Shown here piece after piece: positions 25,836 to 34,610 of a DNA stretch of 64,000 nucleotides; the first letter of the stretch is position 1, and each line of letters starts with the position of its first letter. Origin of the DNA: Mobilitalea torta (GTDB taxonomy: Bacteria > Bacillota > Clostridia > Lachnospirales > Lachnospiraceae); contig NZ_JBNPXH010000017.1 of the NCBI RefSeq assembly GCF_050433395.1, positions 57,822 to 121,821 on the forward strand. The letters are read 5' to 3'. The notes under the pieces were generated by a model, which was not told the DNA's origin, searched no databases, and saw only the letters and a list, made by a program, of their open reading frames with translations. Made by a program: the position numbers and the translations under genes.

Positions 25836-26804
25836 ATGAAAAGGAAGCTGAAACTCTTGAATAATATAATCCTGTCCTTTCGCGTTGTCTTTCCTCTGCT
25901 CCTGCAAATGTCCATCGGCTATTTCCTGCGGCAGAGAAACATCACGGACGACCATTCGCTGAACACAATGAACAAGCTGGTCTTTCGTGTGTTTCTTCCC
26001 ATGCTGCTCTTTTTGAATATCTATTCCCTTAAACCGGAGGAAGCCTTAAATCCGGGAAACGGAAGGCTCCTGCTAATGACCTTTTCCGGTATTCTCCTGA
26101 TTACTCTTCTGATGCATCTGCTCTATCCTGTTTTTGTTAAGGACAGGAAGAAATGCAGTGTCATGATACAGGGGGTATTCCGAAGCAATCTGGTTCTCTT
26201 TGGAATACCCATCACCGTATCTGTCTACGGCGCGGACCGGACCGGGACCGTATCCCTGCTGGCCGCCTTTACAGTGCCTTTGTTCAATGCACTGGCTGTC
26301 ATTGTCCTGGAATATTACCGCGGTAATACCGTCAATTACAGAAAGGTTCTGACGAGTATTTTCCGGAATCCTTTGATCATAGCTTCTGTCCTGGCTCTTG
26401 CCCTGCTGTTTCTTAAAATCCAGCTTCCTGCCCTGGTTCTGGAGCCTGTGTCGGCTATGTCCAAGGCAGCCACTCCCCTCGCCTTTGTCGTCCTCGGAGG
26501 AAGCTTTCAGTTCAACAGGCTCTCCGGCAATTTAAAATATCTGATCCCTACCGTCCTGGGTAAACTGGTTCTATTCCCCCTGGCGGTTATAATACCTTCT
26601 ATTTTATTAGGCTACCGGGGAGAAGCTATTGTAGCTCTGATCGGGGCTATTGCCGCACCTACGGCCGTATCCTCCTTTACCATGGCGGTAGAAACAGGGG
26701 CCGACGGCGAACTGGCCGGCCAGATTGTGGTTCTTACCACAATGATCAGCATCCTCACTCTGTTTCTGTGGGTTCTTATCCTGAAAAACCTGCAGTTTAT
26801 ATGA
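25836..26804 (+). CDS. AEC family transporter (auxin efflux carrier-like)
   Basis: A 322-residue membrane protein with about ten hydrophobic segments, two halves of five, matching the auxin efflux carrier family (FPLLLQMSIGYFLR start, LVFRVFLPMLLFLN). Bacterial members export or import small organic acids such as malate. The start is ATG 25836 with no clear ribosome site; the frame is open upstream. The gene ends 7 bases before the convergent ROK regulator. The substrate is unknown; the malic enzyme gene is 15 kb away, so no link is claimed. Confidence 0.85.
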   Translation: MKRKLKLLNNIILSFRVVFPLLLQMSIGYFLRQRNITDDHSLNTMNKLVFRVFLPMLLFLNIYSLKPEEALNPGNGRLLLMTFSGILLITLLMHLLYPVFVKDRKKCSVMIQGVFRSNLVLFGIPITVSVYGADRTGTVSLLAAFTVPLFNALAVIVLEYYRGNTVNYRKVLTSIFRNPLIIASVLALALLFLKIQLPALVLEPVSAMSKAATPLAFVVLGGSFQFNRLSGNLKYLIPTVLGKLVLFPLAVIIPSILLGYRGEAIVALIGAIAAPTAVSSFTMAVETGADGELAGQIVVLTTMISILTLFLWVLILKNLQFI

Positions 26805-26811
26805 TTTCTTA

Positions 26812-28029
26812 CTAAAATATATTCAAGCTGCCGTTAAAAATTTTATTCGCCACAACAGCAATAGAACCAATCAGAGGGGCATCGCCGCTGAAGGTGGATT
26901 TCTCAATTACGATGGGATGCGTGAACGTATCATGAATTCGGGCATTTAATTTGGAGCTAAGCACATCCTCCAATATAGCGGTTCGGCAGGGCGCATTGTA
27001 ACCCACAATAATATTGTGAATATCCAGAAGATTTAAAGTGTTGCGAAGCGCGCGGACCAGGTAGGTGCAGAAATCGTCTAAGGCTGATAACGCAAGAAAA
27101 TCAGAGGAAGCGGCAGCGCCAATAATATCTTCCCATGTATAATACGGCTTTGCAGGAAGACTCGAAGATAATGGGTAGGTTTCACGCAGCGCGCGGATCT
27201 TTTCATTCATCTTTTCAATGTTCGCATACAATTCCAGACACCCGGTGTTGCCGCAATTACACTTTGGACCGTCCAGATGGATGGACATATGCCCCAGTTG
27301 ACCGCTCTGGCCGGAATCCCCGTCATAAACCTTTCCGTATAAGATATAGCCAACACCAATACCATTCATAATATGAAGGTAAAGCATATTACTGTATGAA
27401 TTCATTTTATTTCCGTAAAGCTTTTCCGCCAAAGCACCGGCACTGCAGTCATGGATCAGGAAGGTCGGCAGACCTGTTTTTTCGCTGATAATGGAACCGA
27501 TAGGCAGATCATGAATGCCCCAGAAATTTGCCGGTGACAGAATCATTTGTTTTACCGTATCAACAGGACCGATGGAGGATATGCCAATGGCAACAATCTT
27601 CCTTGATTGTCCCGCAGAAAGCTCCTCATACATGGTAATCAGTTCATTCACCAGCAGATCCCTGTCCAGTGTGCTGTATTCATAATTTGCCTGTTCTTTA
27701 ATATTCCCCTTTAAATCAGCAAGGATTACCGTAAGCAGATTTCTTTTAATCAGCATTCCTGCGATAAGAGGGGAGGCCGGTGATAAATCCAAGGTAATGG
27801 GACGGCGTCCAAGGGATAGCTCTGCCGTCTTTTCCTGACCGCCATACTCATTAATGATTTCTTTCTCGATCAATTCTGAAACAATATTACCCAGGGTTGT
27901 TTTGGTCAGATGCATCTTCCGGGCCAAATCAACACGGGAAACAGATTGCTCTGTCGCAATAAGCTGCAGGGCAAGCGCTCTGTTATTTTCTTTAATGCTG
28001 GTAAGGTTGGTACCATGCTGGCTGCTCAT
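26812..28029 (-). CDS. ROK family transcriptional regulator (XylR/NagC type)
   Basis: A 405-residue repressor with an N-terminal winged helix-turn-helix (about 15-75, SVSRVDLARKMHLTKTTLGN) and a ROK sugar-binding domain. The zinc-binding signature KCNCGNTGCLEL is present. ROK regulators bind operators in the absence of a sugar or sugar phosphate. The start is ATG 28029 behind AAGGAG; the upstream ATG 28050 lacks one. Its position next to the PHP/hydrolase operon and near the GH36 gene suggests that it controls this carbohydrate locus. Confidence 0.9.
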   Translation of the reverse strand: MSSQHGTNLTSIKENNRALALQLIATEQSVSRVDLARKMHLTKTTLGNIVSELIEKEIINEYGGQEKTAELSLGRRPITLDLSPASPLIAGMLIKRNLLTVILADLKGNIKEQANYEYSTLDRDLLVNELITMYEELSAGQSRKIVAIGISSIGPVDTVKQMILSPANFWGIHDLPIGSIISEKTGLPTFLIHDCSAGALAEKLYGNKMNSYSNMLYLHIMNGIGVGYILYGKVYDGDSGQSGQLGHMSIHLDGPKCNCGNTGCLELYANIEKMNEKIRALRETYPLSSSLPAKPYYTWEDIIGAAASSDFLALSALDDFCTYLVRALRNTLNLLDIHNIIVGYNAPCRTAILEDVLSSKLNARIHDTFTHPIVIEKSTFSGDAPLIGSIAVVANKIFNGSLNIF

Positions 28030-28171
28030 TTGATTTCTCCTTAAATTCATATGTTTTCCTAAATAATATGTTTCTGCCGTATGCTATTTCAGTCATTTAT
28101 AATATTTTCAACATTATACCATAAAATGTCTAAAATGTCATTAAAATCCGGCACCGCCAATTAATCCGCTT

Positions 28172-29341
28172 TTACTCTATGGGGCCGCCAAGCTCACTCA
28201 TAATCATATTATATAATCGAAGGAACAGATCGACCTTTCCGCCCTTCATTCTTTGCATCATATAAACCATCGTAATTTTTTCCTTCGGTGAATTGCCAAA
28301 GCCTGTTCCCAGGGCGCCGCCCCATCCGTACTCTCCCGGAGAAGCCATACATCCGGAGCATGGACGGTACTTCAACACTCTCATAAGATTTCCATAGGTG
28401 TATCCCGGATTATTCAAAATCATCCTTGTAAAATCTTTCTGCTGCCTCTCCGTCAGACTGCTCTTCGTTAAAAAGTCCACTGTTCTGGGGCGAAGAAGCT
28501 GATGTCCGTTTACAGTTCCTCCATGGATCAGCATAGCTCCAAAACGCGCATAATCATCCGCAGTAGAGCCAAGACCTGCTCCTCCCGATTCAAAAGCCGG
28601 CTCCTTCTCCATCCTTGCAGGAATTGCAAGAAGTCCTCCGGTTTCTTCCATGGGCCGCCCCTCCTCCGTCAGAGAGTATGTTTTTGCCAGCCTTGCCTGT
28701 TTCTCCTGCGGCACATAAAAAGCGGTATCCTTCATGCCCAAAGGGTCAAATATCCTTTCCTTTAGAAAATCTCCATATTTCATTCCGGAAACCACCTCTA
28801 CAACAGCTCCCAGCACATCCGCAGAAACGCCGTACCGCCACTCCGCTCCCGGCTGGAACAGAAGCGGGCATTGTCCGAACCGGTTTGCGGCATCCAAGGT
28901 GGAAACCCCATCTTTTTCGATTGACTCATAGACCTTCCCCGTTGCCCTGCCGGGTACCGTAGCATCATCCGGGTACACCAATCCCCCTGTCATATTCATG
29001 AGATCCCGGATAAACATCTCATGTTCGGCAGAAACCAAGGTCCCTCCCTTTACCACCTTCTGATTCTTAAATCCCGGCAGATATGCGCTGACCGGTTCCA
29101 GCAAACTCAGTTTCCCTTCTTCCGCAAGCATCATTACAGCTGCTGCCGTAACCGGCTTTGTCATGGAAAATATTCGGAAGATGGTATCTCTTTCTATCTT
29201 CCTCTCTTGTTCTATGTCCGCATAACCCGACTGACAGTAAAGGACTTCCTCGCCCTCTTTCAGCACCAGCAGGCTGCAGCCTGCATTATCGCCCGCCTCC
29301 ACCGCCCGGTCCATTTGTTCCTGTACCTTATCCTTCAACAT
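28172..29341 (-). CDS. Serine hydrolase, beta-lactamase (class C)/esterase family
   Basis: A 389-residue protein with the penicillin-binding fold. The SxxK motif is seen as FSMTKPVTAAAV (Ser nucleophile near residue 65), a Tyr motif as WRYGVSADVLG, and a C-terminal AMLIHGG / GYGWGGALG region. No signal peptide is present, so it is probably cytoplasmic, more like EstB-type esterases than a periplasmic beta-lactamase. It is the last gene of the PHP / metallo-hydrolase / serine-hydrolase operon, 51 bases after the second gene. The start is ATG 29341 behind GGGAGG. The substrate is unknown. Confidence 0.88.
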   Translation of the reverse strand: MLKDKVQEQMDRAVEAGDNAGCSLLVLKEGEEVLYCQSGYADIEQERKIERDTIFRIFSMTKPVTAAAVMMLAEEGKLSLLEPVSAYLPGFKNQKVVKGGTLVSAEHEMFIRDLMNMTGGLVYPDDATVPGRATGKVYESIEKDGVSTLDAANRFGQCPLLFQPGAEWRYGVSADVLGAVVEVVSGMKYGDFLKERIFDPLGMKDTAFYVPQEKQARLAKTYSLTEEGRPMEETGGLLAIPARMEKEPAFESGGAGLGSTADDYARFGAMLIHGGTVNGHQLLRPRTVDFLTKSSLTERQQKDFTRMILNNPGYTYGNLMRVLKYRPCSGCMASPGEYGWGGALGTGFGNSPKEKITMVYMMQRMKGGKVDLFLRLYNMIMSELGGPIE

Positions 29342-29392
29342 CTTTATGCCGCCTCCCAATCTTATGGTATTTCATTGCCTGCCATGGCATCC

Positions 29393-30250
29393 TTATGCCT
29401 TTACCATACCTCTGCATACTGTACCGCACTCGTCACTCTCAAATTCCACATGGTTTTCTAAGCAGGTAACCGGTGTCGCGCCCAGCTCCTTCATCCAGCC
29501 TCGGACCTCCAGGGTCTTCCAAGGGCCCGTGCCCGGAGCGCCGCCCTCCGGGGTATTGCTCCAGAGCCAATCGGGCGTTGGCCAAAAAGCCCATTTTGGG
29601 GCAATCGCCTGATACACCGGCAACCCGACACCACACTGTCCGTGATGCGCCATTTGCACCGCGTCCGCTTTTAGAACAGACGATTTGCCAGCATATGCTT
29701 CCAACAGCTCCTCGCCTCCGGTTTCACCCAGATCTCCCAGAAACATCATGGTAAAGCTTCGTATCCCGGAGATCTCCTCCGTAACCTTAAAAACCACGGA
29801 AAGATTGTTGATATAATCCTTTTTCACTGCCGGATTAACGACACGCAATATTTCTATGGTCAGATTATCCATGCGGAACGTATCATTTTCCTTCAGCACC
29901 CTCATGGAATATTGGGAACGCTTCAGGATATCCCTGAAATAAGGGATATCCTTCCGAAACTCCCCGTCAACTGCGATAAAATCTTCCTCCGCCGGACTGT
30001 AGCAAACACAGTCCGCCGTAATATCCGCAGGGTGCTCAACCAGTTCCCAGAACACACCCACATGGTCACTGTGAGGATGCGTTAGAAGCCACAGGTCAAT
30101 ATGGCCGCCATGGCGGTATACGAATTGTTTAAATTCCCCTGCATCGCCCTTTGTCCCGCCGTCTACGGCGATGACCTTTCCATTCCTTGTAATCAGCAGA
30201 TAGCCCATCATTTGTGAGCTTGTGGTGTTGTGCAATTGTATTATTTTCAA
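29393..30250 (-). CDS. MBL-fold metallo-hydrolase
   Basis: A 285-residue metallo-beta-lactamase-fold protein. The metal motif HxHxDH appears as THPHSDHVG near residue 58. Further expected ligands are the Asp of FLGDLGETGG and the His of AHHGQCG. The layout resembles ComEC/Rec2-type or lone intracellular MBL hydrolases. It has a TTG start at 30250 behind AAGGGGGG and follows the PHP gene by 21 bases. With a PHP phosphoesterase before it and a serine hydrolase after it, it may take part in a catabolic route for a phosphorylated or acylated compound, which is inference. Confidence 0.88.
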   Translation of the reverse strand: MKIIQLHNTTSSQMMGYLLITRNGKVIAVDGGTKGDAGEFKQFVYRHGGHIDLWLLTHPHSDHVGVFWELVEHPADITADCVCYSPAEEDFIAVDGEFRKDIPYFRDILKRSQYSMRVLKENDTFRMDNLTIEILRVVNPAVKKDYINNLSVVFKVTEEISGIRSFTMMFLGDLGETGGEELLEAYAGKSSVLKADAVQMAHHGQCGVGLPVYQAIAPKWAFWPTPDWLWSNTPEGGAPGTGPWKTLEVRGWMKELGATPVTCLENHVEFESDECGTVCRGMVKA

Positions 30251-30271
30251 TTCAAAGGTTCCCCCCTTGTG

Positions 30272-31291
30272 CTAAAAGGTTTTATTTTCCCACTCATCCG
30301 CAAAGTACGCCCGCGTATATGCCTGATTGCCTTCTTCATCTACAACTTCAATTATGAAGAATTTCTTATCCGCTGTGGGAAGCCAAAAAACAGCCTCTGT
30401 AATGGTTCCGACTTTCCGGGCAATGATACAGTCTCCCGCTCTTCCCGCGTCATAAATATAGACGGCTTTTGCCGGAGAACAGGATACATATACTTTTCCC
30501 TCCTCAATATACAAATCATGGATCAGCGGCCCGGCAGATGCGTAACAATCTCCCCGTTCCAATGCCGCCGTAACCGCCTCATGGGTTAAACTCTCCGCAG
30601 AAATCATGGTGAATCCGCCAAAGGAATCATTTTTATAGTGTTCCAGTCCGTCGTAATTATGGTTGTCGTCTGTTGCGATACAATACAGCCGTTTCCCTGC
30701 CTGTGCCATTTCCCGGTACACCCGGATATTATTTTCCGGCACACAGATTCTGCAGGAAGTGTTGTATACCTCCATTGCAAAAAAGCCTTCATAATTTATG
30801 TAATCGTTGTAACACTCCTGTGACCAGGTGGGATGATTGTAGGATACGAGGAAGCCTTGCTCACCGGCCATCCTAATAATTTCATTAATACAGGCCGGGG
30901 AGTAGGTTCTCTCCATCGGCTCCCCGCTCCATTTGATTTTATCCAGGTGATTTCTCGCTTCGCCAAATACATATTTTTCATGAAAGCATACCTGTGTCAG
31001 ATGTCCTTTCTTCTTCGGGAATAAGTTCATATGACAGGTCTTGTAAAAAGGTCCCGGCCCCGGCTGATCAATACTCATTTCATATCCCGGCAAGGCCAGG
31101 AAGCCATCCTCATTCAATTCCGGATGAGCGATCAAAACCTCATGGTCGGTGATAGATAAAACAGAATAGCCTTTCGCCTTATAGGCTTTTTTTAATTCCT
31201 CCGGAGACAGCAGCCCATCCGATATATTACTGTGACAATGCAGATTGGCTTTAAAGGATGGTTTCCTACTGTTAATTAGATGCTTTCTCAT
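30272..31291 (-). CDS. PHP domain metal-dependent phosphoesterase
   Basis: A 339-residue PHP-superfamily protein. The motifs ANLHCHSNISDGLLSPEEL, SITDHEV and a later GDPH-like set (YNHPTWSQ, CIATDDNH) give the His/Asp metal ligands. Many stand-alone PHP proteins are phosphatases or nucleases. The start is ATG 31291 behind AAGGGG. It leads the three-gene minus-strand operon and is divergent from the GH36 gene across a 281-base AT-rich region. Confidence 0.88.
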   Translation of the reverse strand: MRKHLINSRKPSFKANLHCHSNISDGLLSPEELKKAYKAKGYSVLSITDHEVLIAHPELNEDGFLALPGYEMSIDQPGPGPFYKTCHMNLFPKKKGHLTQVCFHEKYVFGEARNHLDKIKWSGEPMERTYSPACINEIIRMAGEQGFLVSYNHPTWSQECYNDYINYEGFFAMEVYNTSCRICVPENNIRVYREMAQAGKRLYCIATDDNHNYDGLEHYKNDSFGGFTMISAESLTHEAVTAALERGDCYASAGPLIHDLYIEEGKVYVSCSPAKAVYIYDAGRAGDCIIARKVGTITEAVFWLPTADKKFFIIEVVDEEGNQAYTRAYFADEWENKTF

Positions 31292-31341
31292 TGCTACTCC
31301 CCTTTCCGATTTGTTTTACAAACAATTTAATCTATATCATT

Positions 31342-31370
31342 AAAGTATCACTATTTTCCTCGATGGTCAA
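31342..31370 (-). promoter_or_regulatory. Promoter for the PHP operon
   Basis: On the minus strand TTGACC and TACTTT are separated by 17 bases, 50 bases before the PHP start codon. It lies in the divergent region shared with the GH36 gene. Confidence 0.6.
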
Positions 31371-31501
31371 GTATCTTTACTTATTCAAATTTATTGCAAA
31401 GTATTTCGCTATATTATTATAATTTATTCTTAGTAAAAGTTTTTATGTTTACCATTTTATTTTAATTAATAATATTTTATTACTTTTATGCCAAGTTTCC
31501 C

Positions 31502-31530
31502 TTGACATGGCAATTCGTCCATGCTACGTT
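31502..31530 (+). promoter_or_regulatory. Promoter and candidate operator for the GH36 gene
   Basis: A consensus TTGACA and a TACGTT are separated by 17 bases. The spacer is overlapped by the inverted repeat CATGG-8-CCATG (31506-31523), well placed for a repressor to block RNA polymerase. Between this and the PHP promoter lies an AT-rich stretch with no gene. Confidence 0.6.
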
Positions 31531-31572
31531 TGAAACACAAGCCGCAGCTTCATATATAAAGGAGGAAAGATT

Positions 31573-33555
31573 ATGAAAAGCATTGTTACCGCAGCTGACA
31601 TGCAGTTAAAAAACAGGCTGTTCCGGTTCACAGTTCCGGAATCTCTGCCCCTGTCCTTCCGTTATAACGGATGTCTCATACAGGGAATCCCCGACGAATT
31701 TGCTCCCGAGACCACCTTTCACATCGTTGACGCCAATATTTTTCAATATACGATATGCGGCCGCAACCAGGACGGCCTGGAAATCCGCGTGGAATATCTG
31801 GAGTACTGTGACTATTCCGCCACAGAATTTGTCGCATATTTTACCAACCACGGCAGTACGGATACCGGAATTCTTTCCGATATTAAAATCATCGACGGCG
31901 TCATAGAGGGCGGCCGCGGACTGCTGATTCACGGCAACGGCGATACCGTGGACGCGGAGGGCTACCAATGGTTCCGTGATCCGGTGGACAGAACCCTGGA
32001 GAAGACTCCTGCCGACGGAACTGCCTGCAAGGGAGCGTTCCCCTATATGCGCCTGATGTTTGAAGGCTGGGGTGTCAATATCGGCATCGGCTGGCCCGCA
32101 CCATGGAAGGCCGCATTTTCTCCTGATGAAAAGGGCGTAAAAGTTTCCATAGGGCAGAGCAGATGCCGCATGGTGATCCATCCCGGTGAGACCATGCGTA
32201 CCCCAAGGGTCAATTTTCTGGCCTTTACCGGTGATGAAACCCGCGGAATAAATATGTGGCGGCGCTGGTATTTTGCTCACATTATCCCCCGGGAGGAGGG
32301 CCGGCCTATTCCTCCCAAGTATTGTCTTCATGTACTGGATCATAACGGCGTACATACCACTGCAACAGAAGAAAACCAACTGCAGGGAATTGACAACTAT
32401 CTGAAGCATGGTCTGCATCCCGATATCTGGTGGATGGATGCCGGATGGTATCCCTGCGATGAGGTATGGACCACCACCGGCTCCTGGTATCCCGATCCCA
32501 AGCGCTTTCCCAATGGGCTTAAACCCATCGGCCAGAAATGTGAGGAGGACAATATCCGTTTTCTTCTCTGGTTTGAGCCGGAACGCATCATTGACGGAAC
32601 CGATCTCTTCAACGAACATCCGGAATGGCTGCTCCGGCTGAAGCGAAATGACGGTAGCGACTGCTATGACAGTCTGCTGGATCTGGGAATTCCGGAATGC
32701 TGCGACGCGGCAATCGAAATAATTGATAAAAACATCAAAGAAAGCCACGTCAAAATCTACCGCCAGGATTTCAACTGTGATCCGGCTCCCTGCTGGGAAT
32801 TCTTTGAGGCCGGGGATCGGATCGGAGCCATAGAGAACCTGCATGTCCAGGGCTATTTAAGACTCTGGGATACTCTTCTGATGCGCAATCCCGGTCTCTG
32901 GATTGATTCCTGCGCTTCCGGCGGCAGACGCAACGATCTGGAATCCATGCGGAGGGCCGTTCCGCTTCATTATACGGATGTGGGTTATGGCAATCATCCC
33001 ATCAAACAGAAACAGCATCAACAGATGTTTGCCTGGCTTCCTTATTTTAGAGCGCATAATTCCAACTGGGACGATCCGGCAACCGGCTCCTACGGTGACA
33101 GCGTTTACAACGGTCCGGCTCATGCTCCGGATAAATACTCCTATTATGCGGCTATGGCTCCCGCGCTTACCGATACCACCGAACACGATGCGGATCCCGA
33201 GGGCTTTGAACTGGCACGCACCATGCTTCCTATCTGGCGCAGGGCCGCCGAAATCATGGTCGATTCGGATTACTATCCCCTGACAGAGTGCCGCAAGTCC
33301 TCAAAAGACTTTTTTGCCCTGCAGTTCCATAACCCGGATACGCAAAAAGGGCTTCTGCTGATGATGAGCAACAACCAGAATCCGGAAACCATTTATCATG
33401 CCCGCCTGCAAGCCCTTAAGGATGACCAATGCTATATCCTGACCAGCAGCGAGGATCATTCCTCCATCCGCCATACCGGTGCCGAGCTCAAAAAGGGTGT
33501 TGCCTTTGAGCTTCAAAAACGTTCCGGCATTATTTATTTTTATGAAAGAGGATAA
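31573..33555 (+). CDS. GH36 alpha-galactosidase (first copy)
   Basis: A 660-residue glycoside hydrolase with an N-terminal beta-sandwich (about 1-235), a TIM barrel and a C-terminal beta domain. The barrel shows WWMDAGWYP, LWFEPERI, the nucleophile motif YRQDFN and the acid/base motif SCASGGRRND of GH36. It removes terminal alpha-galactosyl (or related) residues. No signal peptide is seen, so it acts in the cytoplasm on imported oligosaccharides. The start is ATG 31573 behind AAGGAGG. The DMT transporter gene starts 5 bases after the stop. It is clearly different from the second GH36 protein in this window. Confidence 0.9.
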   Translation: MKSIVTAADMQLKNRLFRFTVPESLPLSFRYNGCLIQGIPDEFAPETTFHIVDANIFQYTICGRNQDGLEIRVEYLEYCDYSATEFVAYFTNHGSTDTGILSDIKIIDGVIEGGRGLLIHGNGDTVDAEGYQWFRDPVDRTLEKTPADGTACKGAFPYMRLMFEGWGVNIGIGWPAPWKAAFSPDEKGVKVSIGQSRCRMVIHPGETMRTPRVNFLAFTGDETRGINMWRRWYFAHIIPREEGRPIPPKYCLHVLDHNGVHTTATEENQLQGIDNYLKHGLHPDIWWMDAGWYPCDEVWTTTGSWYPDPKRFPNGLKPIGQKCEEDNIRFLLWFEPERIIDGTDLFNEHPEWLLRLKRNDGSDCYDSLLDLGIPECCDAAIEIIDKNIKESHVKIYRQDFNCDPAPCWEFFEAGDRIGAIENLHVQGYLRLWDTLLMRNPGLWIDSCASGGRRNDLESMRRAVPLHYTDVGYGNHPIKQKQHQQMFAWLPYFRAHNSNWDDPATGSYGDSVYNGPAHAPDKYSYYAAMAPALTDTTEHDADPEGFELARTMLPIWRRAAEIMVDSDYYPLTECRKSSKDFFALQFHNPDTQKGLLLMMSNNQNPETIYHARLQALKDDQCYILTSSEDHSSIRHTGAELKKGVAFELQKRSGIIYFYERG

Positions 33556-33560
33556 CACAA

Positions 33561-34460
33561 ATGAATGCTCTATTATTAACCATATCCATTACCATGAATC
33601 TGATTTCCTACGGAATCGTCCGCAACGAATTCTGTAAAAAGGAGGTTAAAAGCAATTCTGACTTGAATGCATTTAACGCGGTCTCCAGCCTGGTTTCCAT
33701 GGCAGCTCTGACTGTAATATGCGCTGTTACCTCCGCCCTTTCCGTTCCTTCCATGTACACCGTATTATTAGGTATTGTCTTTGGCCTAAGTACCGCATTC
33801 TGCGCCATTTTAAATATGAAAGCACTGGAAAGCGGCCCCTTATCCTACACAAATGTAATTGTTTCCTGTGCCATGGTCATTCCGGCACTCTCCGGTATGG
33901 CACTGTACAAGGAAACCGTATCTCCATGGCAGATTGCAGGCATCGTACTGATGGTTACTTCCTTTGTCTGTGCGGTTGATAACAAAAACCGCAGCTCCGG
34001 AGCATCCCTGCGCTGGCTGCTCTTCTGCCTGGGAGCCTTCCTGTTCTCCGGAGCCGTGGGTGTAATGCAGAAGGTGCATCAGAACTCCATTCACAAGAAT
34101 GAACTGGGAATATTCCTGATTATCGCCTTTGGGGTCTCCGCACTCTTCTCCTGCTGCCTTACAGTATATTATAAAAAGGCAGCTAATGAAAGTATCACTG
34201 TTCTGAGCAAGGGGAAAACATGCAAATTCGTTGCCTATTCCATTGTCTGCGGTATCGGCATCGCCCTATGCAATCAGATTAATATGTACCTGGCAGGCAC
34301 CATGGATTCCATCATCCTATACCCTGTGTTAAACGGCGCTTCCATGATCCTGACCGCCGCCGCGGGCATCCTCCTCTGGAGGGAGAGACTTTCCGCAAAA
34401 CAATGGTTTGGCCTTGTAATGGGCGGTATTGCGATTTTACTGCTGTGCAATATTTTCTAG
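33561..34460 (+). CDS. EamA/DMT family transporter
   Basis: A 299-residue membrane protein with about ten hydrophobic helices in two EamA repeats. The second-half ILYPVLNGASMILTAAAG and LLWRERLSAKQWFG motifs are typical of drug/metabolite transporters. The ribosome site lies within the end of the GH36 gene (AGAGGAT, ATG 33561), so the two are translated from one message. It may move the galactose-containing substrate or a breakdown product; the direction is unknown. Confidence 0.82.
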   Translation: MNALLLTISITMNLISYGIVRNEFCKKEVKSNSDLNAFNAVSSLVSMAALTVICAVTSALSVPSMYTVLLGIVFGLSTAFCAILNMKALESGPLSYTNVIVSCAMVIPALSGMALYKETVSPWQIAGIVLMVTSFVCAVDNKNRSSGASLRWLLFCLGAFLFSGAVGVMQKVHQNSIHKNELGIFLIIAFGVSALFSCCLTVYYKKAANESITVLSKGKTCKFVAYSIVCGIGIALCNQINMYLAGTMDSIILYPVLNGASMILTAAAGILLWRERLSAKQWFGLVMGGIAILLLCNIF

Positions 34461-34490
34461 CGCATCCTCTCAACTATAACAGGATAACAG

Positions 34491-34536
34491 AAAAGCATTC
34501 TACGGTTCCGGGTTACAGGAAGCATGGAATGCTTTT
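34491..34536. terminator. Bidirectional hairpin between the DMT transporter and the second GH36 gene
   Basis: AAAAGCATTC pairs with GAATGCTTTT (10 bp) and is followed on plus by CATCTTTTATTC. A second stem TATCACAA / TTGTGATA lies at 34562-34584. Between them they cover the convergent ends of the transporter and the minus-strand operon. Confidence 0.6.
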
Positions 34537-34610
34537 CATCTTTTATTCTTATACCCCTGCATATCACAAGCAAAGTTTGTGATACTGCTTCAATAAAGAG
34601 TTTGAAAGTG

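Noticed and set aside
28172..29341. Antibiotic-resistance beta-lactamase
   Set aside because: The SxxK motif is present but there is no signal peptide and the context is a hydrolase operon, so an esterase-like enzyme is more likely.
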